Source: Calliopsis andreniformis (taxonomy: Eukaryota > Arthropoda > Insecta > Hymenoptera > Andrenidae). From it: a DNA stretch of 64,000 bases. The notes beneath the pieces were generated by a model. The model made no database searches. It worked only from the letters and a program-made list of their open reading frames with translations, and was not told the DNA's origin. The DNA is taken from NCBI RefSeq assembly GCF_051401765.1, contig NW_027480429.1, positions 10,296,157-10,360,156 on the forward strand. Reading direction: 5' to 3'. A program made the position numbers and the translations under genes. Below are positions 37,853 through 50,138 of the stretch, one piece after another (positions within the stretch are counted from its first letter, which is position 1; every line of letters begins with the position of its first letter).

Positions 37853-40177
37853 GAAGCATAAAATACAATATAAGTACAACAGTTTTTCCATCGTATAAAA
37901 CGAATAATTGCAACCAGTATGAAACTTATGGTCATTTCTACTTTCCGAGCAGCCTAGGCTTCACCCTAGGGCGTTGCTCCAACAGATTGAATAGTTAGGG
38001 CCTTAGAAGTCAACGCCCGAACCATAAAATGCAAAAAAAATACAACAGTGTTTCCATCATGTAACAGGAATAATTGCAACCAGTTTGAAAGTGATGGACA
38101 ATTCTACCTTCTGGGCAACCTAGGCTTCACTCTACGGCGTTGCTCCACTAGATCGAACAGCTAGGGCATTAGAAGTCAACGCCAGAAGCATAAAATACAA
38201 TATAAATACAACAGCTTTTCCATCGTATAAAACGAATAATTGCAACCAGTATGAAACTTATGGTCATTTCTACTTTCCGAGCAACCTAGGCATCACCCTA
38301 GGGCGTTGCTCCAACAGATTGAGTAGTTAGGGCCTTAGATGTCAACACCCGAAGTATAAAATGCAATAAAAATACAACTGTGTTTCAATCATATAACAGG
38401 AATAATTGCAACCAGTTTGAAAGTGTTGGCCAATTCTACGTTCCGGGCAACCTAGACTTCACACTAGGGCGTTGCTCCACCAGATCGAATAGTTAGTGCA
38501 TTAGAAGTCAACGCGAGAAGCATCAAATACAATATATATGCAACAGCTTTTCCAACGTATAAAACGAATAATTGCAACCAGTATGAATCTTATGGTCATT
38601 TCTACTTTCCGAGCAACCTAGGCTTCACCCTAGGGCGTTGCTCCAACAGATTGAATAGTTAGGGCCTTAGAAGTCAACGCCCGAACCATAAAATGAAAAA
38701 AAAATCCAACAGTGCTTCCATCATATAACAGGAATAATTGCAACCAGTTTGAAAGAGATGGCCGATTCTACGTTCCGGGCAACCTTGGCTTCACTCTATT
38801 GCGTTCCTCCACCAGATCGAATAGTTAGTGCCTTAGAAGTCAATGCCAGAATCTTAAAGGACAATATAAATACAACAGTTTTTCCATCGTATAAAACGAA
38901 TAATTGCAACCAGTGTGAACCTTATGGACATTTCTACTTTCCGACCAACCTAGGCTTCACCTTAGGGCGTTGCTCCAACAGTTTGATTAGTTAGGGCCTT
39001 AGAAGTCAACGTCCGAACCATAAAATGCAACAAAAATACAACAGTGTTTCCATCATATATCAGGAATAATTGCAACCAGTTTGAAAGTGATAGCCAATTC
39101 TACGTTCCGGGCAACCTAGGTTTCACTCCAGGGCGTTGCTCCTCCAGACCGAATAGTTACGGCCTAAGAAGTCAACGCCAGAAGCATAAAATACGATATA
39201 AATACAACAGCTTTTCCATCGTATAAAACAAATAATTGCAACCAGTATGAAACTTATGGACATTTCTGCTTTCCGAGCAAGCTAGGCTTCACCCTAGGGC
39301 GTTGCTCCAACAGATTGAATAGTTAGGGCCTTAGAAGTCAACGCCCGAACCATAAAACGCAAAAAAAATACAACAGTGTTTCCATCATATAACAGGAACA
39401 ATTGCAACCAGTTTGAAAGTGATGGCCAATTCTACGTTCCGGGCAACCTAGGCATCACTCTATTGCGTTGCTCCACCAGATCGAGTAGTTAGTGCCTTAG
39501 AAGTCAACGCCAGAAGCATAAAATACAATATAAATACAACAGTTTTTCCATCGTATAAAACGAATAATTGCAGCCAGTATGAAACTTATCGATATTTCTA
39601 CATTCTGAGCAACCTAGGCTTCACCCTAGGGCGTTGCTCCAACAGATTGAATAGTTAGGACCTTAGAAGTCAACGCCCGAACCGTAAAATGTAAAAAAAA
39701 TGCAACAGTGTTTCCATCATATAACAGGAATAATTGCAACCAGTTTGAAAGTGATGGCCAATTCTACGTTCCGGGCAACCTAGGCTTCGCTCTAGGGCGT
39801 TGCTCCACTAGATCGAATAGATAGTGCCTTACAAGTCAACGCCAGAAGCATAAAATACGATATAAATACAACAGTTTTTCCATCGTATAAAACGAATAAT
39901 TGCAACCAGTATGAAGCTTATGGTCATTTCTACTTTCCGAGCAACCTAGGCTTCACCCTAGGTCGTTGCTCCAAGAGATTGAGTAGTTAGGACCTTAGAA
40001 GTCAACGCCCGAACCATAAAATGCAAAAAAAAATACAACAGTGTTTCCATCATATAACAGGAATAATTGCAACCAGTTTGGAAGTGATGGCCAATACTAC
40101 GTTCCGGATAACCCACGCTTCGCTCTAGGGCGTTGCTCCACTAGATCGAATAGATAGTGCCTTAGAAGTCAACGCTA
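37853..40177 (+). repeat. 14-monomer higher-order unit, copy 1 (2325 bp)
   Basis: Starts at the AACGCTA-preceded monomer with AATATAAGTAC. Shared marks with copy 2 include GAAGTATAAAATGC, CCAACGTATAAAACG, CCGACCAACC with CACCTTAGGG, CAGGAACAATTGC and the A9 tract. Two differences visible: GCAACAAAAATAC at about 39026 and GATATTTCTACATTCTG at about 39590. Confidence 0.88.
40025..40033 (+). other. A-tract expansion, A9 (+1)
   Basis: Nine A after TGC. Present also in the homologous monomer of the next 14-monomer unit (42350-42358), so it predates that duplication. Confidence 0.95.
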
Positions 40178-42502
40178 GAAGCATAAAATACAATATAAGT
40201 ACAACAGTTTTTCCATCGTATAAAACGAATAATTGCAACCAGTATGAAACTTATGGTCATTTCTACTTTCCGAGCAACCTAGGCTTCACCCTAGGGCGTT
40301 GCTCCAACAGATTGAATAGTTAGGGCCTTAGAAGTCAACGCCCGAACCATAAAATGCAAAAAAAATACAACAGTGTTTCCATCATGTAACAGGAATAATT
40401 GCAACCAGTTTGAAAGTGATGGACAATTCTACCTTCTGGGCCACCTAGGCTTCACTCTACGGCGTTGCTCCACTAGATCGAACAGCTAGGGCATTAGAAG
40501 TCAACGCCAGAAGCATAAAATACAATATAAATACAACAGCTTTTCCATCGTATAAAACGAATAATTGCAACCAGTATGAAACTTATGGTCATTTCTACTT
40601 TCCGAGCAACCTAGGCATCACCCTAGGGCGTTGCTCCAACAGACTGAGTAGTTAGGGCCTTAGATGTCAACACCCGAAGTATAAAATGCAATAAAAATAC
40701 AACTGTGTTTCCATCATATAACAGGAATAATTGCAACCAGTTTGAAAGTGTTGGCCAATTCTACGTTCCGGGCAACCTAGACTTCACACTAGGGCGTTGC
40801 TCCACCAGATCGAATAGTTAGTGCATTAGAAGTCAACGCGAGAAGCATCAAATACAATATATATGCAACAGCTTTTCCAACGTATAAAACGAATAATTGC
40901 AACCAGTATGAATCTTATGGTCATTTCTACTTTCCGAGCAACCTAGGCTTCACCCTAGGGCGTTGCTCCAACAGATTGAATAGTTAGGGCCTTAGAAGTC
41001 AACGCCCGAACCATAAAATGAAAAAAAAATCCAACAGTGCTTCCATCATATAACAGGAATAATTGCAACCAGTTTGAAAGAGATGGCCGATTCTACGTTC
41101 CGGGCAACCTAGGCTTCACTCTATTGCGTTCCTCCACCAGATCGAATAGTTAGTGCCTTAGAAGTCAATGCCAGAATCTTAAAGGACAATATAAATACAA
41201 CAGTTTTTCCATCGTATAAAACGAATAATTGCAACCAGTGTGAACCTTATGGACATTTCTACTTTCCGACCAACCTAGGCTTCACCTTAGGGCGTTGCTC
41301 CAACAGTTTGATTAGTTAGGGCCTTAGAAGTCAACGTCCGAACCATAAAATGCAAAAAAAATACAACAGTGTTTCCATCATATATCAGGAATAATTGCAA
41401 CCAGTTTGAAAGTGATAGCCAATTCTACGTTCCGGGCAACCTAGGTTTCACTCCAGGGCGTTGCTCCTCCAGACCGAATAGTTACGGCCTAAGAAGTCAA
41501 CGCCAGAAGCATAAAATACGATATAAATACAACAGCTTTTCCATCGTATAAAACAAATAATTGCAACCAGTATGAAACTTATGGACATTTCTGCTTTCCG
41601 AGCAAGCTAGGCTTCACCCTAGGGCGTTGCTCCAACAGATTGAATAGTTAGGGCCTTAGAAGTCAACGCCCGAACCATAAAACGCAAAAAAAATACAACA
41701 GTGTTTCCATCATATAACAGGAACAATTGCAACCAGTTTGAAAGTGATGGCCAATTCTACGTTCCAGGCAACCTAGGCATCACTCTATTGCGTTGCTCCA
41801 CCAGATCGAGTAGTTAGTGCCTTAGAAGTCAACGCCAGAAGCATAAAATACAATATAAATACAACAGTTTTTCCATCGTATAAAACGAATAATTGCAGCC
41901 AGTATGAAACTTATCGACATTTCTACATTCCGAGCAACCCAGGCTTCACCCTAGGGCGTTGCTCCAACAGATTGAATAGTTAGGACCTTAGAAGTCAACG
42001 CCCGAACCGTAAAATGCAAAAAAAATGCAACAGTGTTTCCATCATATAACAGGAATAATTGCAACCAGTTTGAAAGTGATGGCCAATTCTACGTTCCGGG
42101 CAACCTAGGCTTCGCTCTAGGGCGTTGCTCCACTAGATCGAATAGATAGTGCCTTAGAAGTCAACGCCAGAAGCATAAAATACGATATAAATACAACAGT
42201 TTTTCCATCGTATAAAACGAATAATTGCAACCAGTATGAAGCTTATGGTCATTTCTACTTTCCGAGCAACCTCGGCTTCACCCTAGGTCGTTCCTCCAAG
42301 AGATTGAGTAGTTAGGACCTTAGAAGTCAACGCCCGAACCATAAAATGCAAAAAAAAATACAACAGTGTTTCCATCATATAACAGGAATAATTGCAACCA
42401 GTTTGGAAGTGATGGCCAATACCACGTTCCGGGCAACCTACGCTTCGCTCTAGGGCGTTGCTCCACTAGATCGAATAGATAGTGCCTTAGAAGTCAACGC
42501 TA
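40178..42502 (+). repeat. 14-monomer higher-order unit, copy 2 (2325 bp)
   Basis: Follows copy 1 directly at exactly the same length, including the extra A. Very few substitutions by eye, so a recent duplication. Confidence 0.88.
42350..42358 (+). other. A-tract expansion, A9 (+1), duplicated
   Basis: Homologue of the tract at 40025, 2325 bp away. The corresponding monomer in the third, shortened unit (43997) has eight A. Confidence 0.95.
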
Positions 42503-42668
42503 GAAGCATAAAATACAATATAAGTACAACAGCTTTTCCATCGTATAAAACGAATAATTGCAACCAGTATGAATCTTATGATCATTTCTACTTTCCGAGC
42601 AACCTAGGCTTCACCCTAGGGCGTGGCCCCAACAGATTGAATAGTTAGGGCCTTAGAAGTCAACGCCC
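42503..42668 (+). repeat. A/A junction monomer, 4-monomer deletion scar
   Basis: Starts as the first monomer of the 14-monomer unit (AATATAAGTAC) and continues as its fifth (CAGCTTTTCC, TATGAATCTTATG); the next monomer is the unit's sixth. Exactly four monomers (664 bp) are missing. The private change ATGATCATT recurs in an identical scar at 46653-46818, so the deletion form was itself copied. Confidence 0.8.
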
Positions 42669-44162
42669 GAACCATAAAATGAAAAAAAAATCCAACAGTG
42701 CTTCCATCATATAACAGGAATAATTGCAACCAGTTTGAAAGTGATGGCCAATTCTACGTTCCGGGCAACCTAGGCTTCACTCTATTGCGCTGCTCCACCA
42801 GATCGAATAGTTAGTGCCTTAGAAGTCAATGCCAGAATCTTAAAGGACAATATAAATACAACAGTTTTTCCATCGTATAAAACGAATAATTGCAACCAGT
42901 GTGAATCTTATGGACATTTCTACTTTCCGAGCAACCTAGGCTTTACCCTATGGCGTTGCTCCAACAGTTTGAATAGTTAGGGCCTTAGAAGTCAACGTCC
43001 GAACCATAAAATGCAAAAAAAATACAACAGTGTTTCCATCATATAACAGGAATAATTGCAACCAGTTTGAAAGTGATGGCCAATTCTACGTTCCGGGCAA
43101 CCTAGGCTTCACTCTAGGGCGTTGCTCCACCAGACCGAATAGTTACGGCCTAAGAAGTCAACGCCAGAAGCATAAAATACGATATAAATACAACAGCTTT
43201 TCCATCGTATAAAACAAATAATTGCAACCAGTATGAAACTTATGGACATTTCTACTTTCCGAGCAAGCTAGGCTTCACCCTAGGGCGTTGCTCCAACAGA
43301 TTGAATAGTTAGGGCCTTAGAAGTCAACGCACGAACCATAAAACGTAAAAAAAATACAACAGTGTTTCCATCATATAACAGGAATAATTGCAACCAGTTT
43401 GAAAGTGATGGCCAATTCTACGTTCCGGGCAACCTAGGCATCACTCTATTGCGTTGCTCCACCAGATCGAGTAGTTAGTGCCTTAGAAGTCAACGCCAGA
43501 AGCATAAAATACAATATAAATACAACAGTTTTTCCATCGTATAAAACGAATAATTGCAACCAGTATGAAACTTAGCGACATTTCTACTTTCCGAGCAACC
43601 TAGGCTTCACCCTAGGGCGTTGCTCCAACAGATTGAATAGTTAGGACCTTAGAAGTCAACGCCCGAACCATAAAATGCAAAAAAAATGCAACAGTGTTTC
43701 CATCATATAACAGGAATAATTGCAACCAGTTTGAAAGTGATGGCCAATTCTACGTTCCGGGCAACCTAGGCTTCGCTCTAGGGCGTTGCTCCACTAGATC
43801 GAATAGATAGTGCCGTAGAAGTCAACGCCAGAAGCATAAAATACGATATAAATACAACAGTTTTTCCATCGTATAAAACGAATAATTGCAACCAGTATGA
43901 AGCTTATGGTCATTTCTACTTTCCGAGCAACCTAGGCTTCACCCTAGGTCGTTGCTCCAAGAGATTGAGTAGTTAGGACCTTAGAAGTCAACGCCCGAAC
44001 CATAAAATGCAAAAAAAATACAACAGTGTTTCCATCATATAACAGGAATAATTGCAACTAGTTTGGAAGTGATGGCCAATACTACGTTCCGGGCAACCTA
44101 CGCTTCGCTCTAGGTCGTTGCTCCACTAGATCGAATAGATAGTGCCTTAGAAGTCAACGCTA
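42503..44162 (+). repeat. 10-monomer deletion derivative of the 14-monomer unit
   Basis: Starts and ends at the same points of the unit but lacks monomers 2-5 (664 bp); the fused monomer is 42503-42668. Substitutions relative to copies 1 and 2 (for example CACTTTAGCGACA-like ACTTAGCGACATTTC at about 43572) suggest it is older than the copy 1/copy 2 split or was exchanged with other variants. Confidence 0.82.
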
Positions 44163-44328
44163 GAAGCATAAAATACAATATAAGTACAACAGCTTTTCCA
44201 TCGTATAAAACGAATAATTGCAACCAGTATGAAACTTATGGTCATTTCTACTTTCCGAGCAACCTAGGCTTCACCCTAGGGCGTTGCTCCAACAGATTGA
44301 ATAGTTAGGTCCTTAGAAGTCAACGCCC

Positions 44329-44494
44329 GAACCATAAAATGCAAAAAAAATACAACTGTGTTTCCATCATATATCAGGAATAATTGCAGCCAGTTTGAAA
44401 GTGATGGCCAATTCTACGGTCCGTGCATGCCAGGCTTCACTCTAGGGCGTTGCTCCAACAGATTGAATAGTTAGGACCTTAGAAGTCAACGTCC
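44329..44494 (+). repeat. B/A hybrid monomer, register break
   Basis: B through CACTCTAGGG (T at 113), then A from CCAACAGATTG, ending CGTCCGAACC. Switch in 114-129. Carries CGGTCCGTGCATGCC, a further change of the usual GTGCAACCC. Followed by B at 44495. Confidence 0.9.
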
Positions 44495-46652
44495 GAACCA
44501 TAAAATGCAAAAAAAATACAACAGTGTTTCCACCATATAACAGGAATAATTGCAACCAGTTTGAAAGTGATGGCCAATTCTACGTTCCGGGCAACCTAGG
44601 CTTCACTCTAGGGCGTTGCTCCACCAGACCGAATATTTACGGCCTAAGAAGTCAACGCCAGAAGCATAAAATACGATATAAATACAATAGCTTTTCCACC
44701 GTATAAAACGAATAATTGCAACCAGTATGAAACTTCTGGTCATTTCTACTTTCCGAGCAAGCTAGGCTTCACCCTAGGGCGTTGCTCCATCAGATTGAAT
44801 AGCTAGGGCCTTAGAAGTCAACGCCCGAAGCATAAAATGCAATTAAAATACAACAGCGTTTCCATCATATAACAGGAGTAATTGCAACCAGTTTGAAAGT
44901 GATGGCCAATTCTACGTTCCGGGCAACCTAGGATTCGCTCTAGGGCGTTGCTCCACCAGATCGAAAAGATAGAGCCTTAGAAGTCAACGCCAGAAGCATA
45001 AAATACGATATAAATACATCAGCTTTTCCATCGTATAAAACAAATAATTGCAACCAGTATGAAACTTACGGTCATTTCTAGTTTCCGAGCAACCTATGCT
45101 TCACCCTAGGGCGTTGCTCCAACAGATTGAATAGTTAGGGCCTTAGAAGTCAACGCCCGAACCATAAAATGCAAAAAAAATACAACAGTGCTTCCATCAT
45201 ATAACAGGAATAATTGCAACCAGTTTGAAAGTGATGGCCAACTCTACGTTCCGGGCAACCTAGGCTTCACTGTAGGACGTTGCTCCACCAGATCGAATAG
45301 TTAGTGCCTTCGAAGTCAACGCCAGAAGCATAAAATACAATATAAATACAACAGTTTTTCCATCGTATAAAACAAATAATTGCAGCCAGTATTAAACTTA
45401 TGGTCATTTCTACTTTCCGAGCAAGCTATGCTTCACCCTAGGGCGTTGCTCCATCAGATTGAATAGTTAGGGCCTTAGAAGTCAACGCCCGAAGCACAAA
45501 ATGCAGTTAAAATACAACAGCATTTCCATCATATAACAGGAGTAATTGCAACCAATTTGAAAGTGATGGCCAATTCCACGTTCCGGGCAACCTAGGCATC
45601 ACTCTATTGCGTTGCTCCACCAGATCGAGTAGTTAGTGCCTTAGAAGTCAACGCCAGAAGCATAAAATACAATATAAATACAACAGTTTTTCCATCGTAT
45701 AAAACGAATAATTGCAGCCAGTATGAAACTTATCGACATTTCTACTTTCCGAGCAAGCTAGGCTTCACCCTAGGGCGTTGCTCCAACAGATTGAATAGTT
45801 AGGGCCTTAGAAGTCAACGCCCGAACCATAAAACGCAAAAAAAATACAACAGTGTTTCCATCATATAACAGGAATAATTGCAACCAGTTTGAAAGTGATG
45901 GCCAATTCTACGTTCCGGGCAACCTAGGCATCACTCTATTGCGTTGCTCCACCAGATCGAGTAGTTAGTGCCTTAGAAGTCAACGCCAGAAGCATAAAAT
46001 ACAATATAAATACAACAGTTTTTCCATCGTATAAAACGAATAATTGCAGCCAGTATGAAACTTATCGACATTTCTACTTTCCGAGCAACCTAGGCTTCAC
46101 CCTAGGGCGTTGCTCCAACAGATTGAATAGTTAGGACCTTAGAAGTCAACGCCCGAACCGTAAAATGCAAAAAAAATGCAACAGATTTTCCATCATATAA
46201 CAGGAATAATTGCAACCAATTTGAAAGTGATGGCCAATTCTACGTTCCGGGCAACCTAGGCTTCGCTCTAGGGCGTTGCTCCACTAGATCGAATAGATAG
46301 TGCCTTAGAAGTCAACGCCAGAAGCATAAAATACGATATAAATACAACAGTTTTTCCATCGTATAAAACGAATAATTGCAACCAGTATGAAGCTTATGGT
46401 CATTTCTACTTTCCGAGCAACCTAGGCTTCACCCTAGGTCGTTGCTCCAAGAGATTGAGTAGTTAGGACCTTAGAAGTCAACGCCCGAACCATAAAATGC
46501 AAAAAAAATACAACAGTGTTTCCATCATATAACAGGAATAATTGCAACCAGTTTGGAAGTGATGGCCAATACTACGTTCCGGGCAACCTACGCTTCGCTC
46601 TAGGGCGTTGCTCCACTAGATCGATTAGATAGTGCCTTAGAAGTCAACGCTA

Positions 46653-46818
46653 GAAGCATAAAATACAATATAAGTACAACAGCTTTTCCATCGTATAAAA
46701 CGAATAATTGCAACCAGTATGAATCTTATGATCATTTCTACTTTCCGAGCAACCTAGGCTTCACCCTAGGGCGTTGCTCCAACAGATTGAATAGTTAGGG
46801 CCTTAGAAGTCAACGCCA
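46653..46818 (+). repeat. Second copy of the 4-monomer deletion scar
   Basis: Same fused A monomer as at 42503 (AATATAAGTAC, CAGCTTTTCC, GAATCTTATGATCATT), again followed by the A9/TCCAAC B variant. Distance 4150 bp = 25 monomers. Confidence 0.8.
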
Positions 46819-47648
46819 GAACCATAAAATGAAAAAAAAATCCAACAGTGCTTCCATCATATAACAGGAATAATTGCAACCAGTTTGAAAGTGATGGCCA
46901 ATTCTACGTTCCGGGCAACCTAGGCTTCACTCTATTGCGTTGCTCCACCAGATCGAATAGTTAGTGCCTTAGAAGTCAATGCCAGAATCTTAAAGGACAA
47001 TATAAATACAACAGTTTTTCCATCGTATAAAACGAATAATTGCAACCAGTGTGAATCTTATGGTCATTTCTACTTTCCGAGCAACCTAGGCTTCACCCTA
47101 GGTCGTTGCTCCAAGAGATTGAGTAGTTAGGACCTTAGAAGTCAACGCCCGAACCATAAAATGCAAAAAAAATACAACAGTGTTTCCATCATATAACAGG
47201 AATAATTGCAACCAGTTTGGAAGTGATTCCCAATACTACGTTCCGGGCAACCTACGCTTCGCTCTAGGGCGTTGCTCCACTAGATCGAATTGATAGTGCC
47301 TTAGAAGTCAACGCTAGAAGCATAAAATACAATATAAGTACAACAGCTTTTCCATCGTATAAAACGAATAATTCCAACCAGTATGAAACTTATGGTCATT
47401 TCTACTTTCCGAGCAACCTAGTCTTCACCCTAGGGCGTTGCTCCAACAGATTGAATAGTTAGGGCCTTAGAAGTCAACGCCCGAACCATAAAATGCAAAA
47501 AAAATACAACTGTATTTCCATCATATATCAGGAATAATTGCAGCCAGTTTGAAAGTGATGGCCAATTCTACGGTCCGTGCAACCCAGGCTTCACTCTAGG
47601 GCGTTGCTCCACCAGATCGAATAGTAAGTGTATTAGAAGTCAACGCCA

Positions 47649-47814
47649 GAAGCATAAAAAACAATATAAATACAACAGTTTTTCCATCGTATAAAACGAA
47701 TAATTGCAACCAGTTTGAAAGTGATGGCCAATTCTACCTTCTGGGCAACCTAGGCTTCACTCTACGGCGTTGCTCCACTAGATCGAACAGCTAGGGCATT
47801 AGAAGTCAACGCCA
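47649..47814 (+). repeat. A/B hybrid monomer (GAAGCATAAAAAAC family)
   Basis: Same hybrid as at 31711, preceded again by the CGGTCCGTGCAACCC B variant. Switch in 51-66. Followed by A at 47815. It shows a zone II element recurring 16 kb away. Confidence 0.9.
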
Positions 47815-50138
47815 GAAGCATAAAATACAATATAAATACACCAGTTTTTCCATCGTATAAAACGAATAATTGCAACCAGGCTGAAAGTTATGGTCATTTC
47901 TACTTTCCGAGCAACCTAGGCATCACCCTAGGGCGTTGCTCCAACAGATTGAGTAGTTAGGGCCTTAGATGTCAACACCCGAAGCATAAAATGCTATAAA
48001 AATACAACTGTGTTTACATCATATAACAGGAATAATTGCAACCAGTTTGAAAGTGTTGGCCAATTCTACGTTCCGGGCAACCTAGACTTCACACTAGGGC
48101 GTTGCTCCACCAGATCGAATAGCTAGTGACTTAGAAGTCAGCGCCAGAAGCATCAAATACTATATATATGCAACAGCTTTTCCACCGTATAAAACTCATA
48201 ATTGCAACCAGTATGAAATTTCTGGTCATTTCTACGCTCCCAGCAAGCTAGGCTTCACCCTAGGGCGTTGCTCCATCAGATTGAATAGCTAGGGCCTTAG
48301 AAGTCAACGCCCTAAGCATAAAATGCAATTAAAATACAACAGCGTTTCCATCATATAACAGGAGTAATTGCAACCAGTTTGAAAGTGATGGCCAATTCTA
48401 CGTTCCGGGCAACCTAGGCTTCGCTCTAGGGCGTTGCTCCACCAGATCGAAAAGATAGAGCCTTAGAAGTCAACGCCAGAAGCATAAAATACGATATAAA
48501 TACAACAGCTTTTCCATCGTATAAAACAAATAATTGCAACCAGTATGAAACTTATGGACATTTCTACTTTCCGAGCAAGCTAGGCTTCACCCTAGGGCGT
48601 TGCTCCAACAGATTGAATAGTTCGGGCCTTAGAAGTCAACGCCCGAACCATAAAACGCAAAAAAAATACAACAGTTTTTCCATCATATAACAGGAATAAT
48701 TGCAACCAGTTTGAAAGTGATGGCCAATTCTACGTTCCGGGCAACCTAGGCTTAGCTCTAGGGCGTTGCTCCACTAGATCGAGTAGATAGTGCCTTAGAA
48801 GTCAACGCCAGAAGCATAAAATACGATATAAATACAACAGCTTTTCCACCGTATAAAACGAATAATTGCAACCAGTATGAAACTTCTGGTCATTTCTACT
48901 TTCCGAGCAAGCTAGGCTTCACCCTAGGGCGTTGCTCCATCAGATTGAATAGTTAGGGCCTTAGAAGTCAACGCCCGAAGCATAAAATGCAGTTAAAATA
49001 CAACAGCATTTCCATCATATAACAGGAGTAATTGCAACCAGTTTGAAAGTGATGGCCAATTCTACGTTCCGGGCAACCTAGGCTTCGCTCTAGGGCGTTG
49101 CTCCACCAGATCGAAAAGATAGAGCCTTAGAAGTCAACGCCAGAAGCATAAAATACGATATAAGTACAACAGTTTTTCCATCGTATAAAACGAATAATTG
49201 CAACCAGTATGAAGCTTATGGTCATTTCTACTTTCCGAGCAACCTAGGCTTCACCCTAGGTCGTTGCTCCACAAGATTGAGTAGTTAGGACCTTAGAAGT
49301 CAACGCCCGAACCATAAAATGCAAAAAAAATACAACAGTGTTTCCATCATATAACAGGAATAATTGCAACCAGTTTGGAAGTGATGGCCAATACTACGTT
49401 CCGGGCAACCTACGCTTCGCTCTAGGGCGTTGCTCCACTAGATCGAATAGATAGTGCCTTAGAAGTCAACGCTAGAAGCATAAAATACAATATAAGTACA
49501 ACAGTTTTTCCATCGTATAAAACGAATAATTGCAACCAGTATGAAACTTATGGACATTTCTACTTTCCGAGCAAGCTAGGCTTCACCCTAGGGCGTTGCT
49601 CCAACAGATTGAATAGTTAGGGCCTTAGAAGTCAACGCCCGAACCATAAAACGCAAAAAAAATACAACAGTGTTTCCATCATATAACAGGAATAATTGCA
49701 ACCAGTTTGAAAGTGATGGCCAATTCTACCTTCTGGGCAACCTAGGCTTCACTCTACGGCGTTGCTCCACCAGATCGAATAGTTAGTGCCTTAGAAGTCA
49801 ACGCCAGAAGCATAAAATACAATATAAATACATAAGTTTTTGCATCGTATAAAACGAATAATTGCAACCAGTATGAAACTTATCGACATTTCTACTTTCC
49901 GAGCAACCTAGGCTTCACCCTAGGGCGTTGCTCCAACAGATTGAATAGTTAGGACCTTAGAAGTCAACGCCCGAACAATAAAATGCAAAAAAAATGCAAC
50001 AGTGTTTCCATCATGTAACAGGAATAATTGCAACCAGTTTGAAAGTGATGGCCAATTCTACGTTCCGGGCAACCTACGCTTCGCTCTAGGGCGTTGCTCC
50101 ACTAGATCGAATAGATAGTGCCTTAGAAGTCAACGCTA

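Larger units (their letters stand above)
44163..50138 (+). repeat. Mixed-order zone III monomers, no clean higher-order unit
   Basis: 36 monomers, all 166 bp, carrying zone III variants in shuffled order. Two register breaks (44329, 47649) and the second 4-monomer deletion scar (46653). The B monomer at 45159 carries a zone I mark (see findings). No gene or non-satellite segment. Confidence 0.75.
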
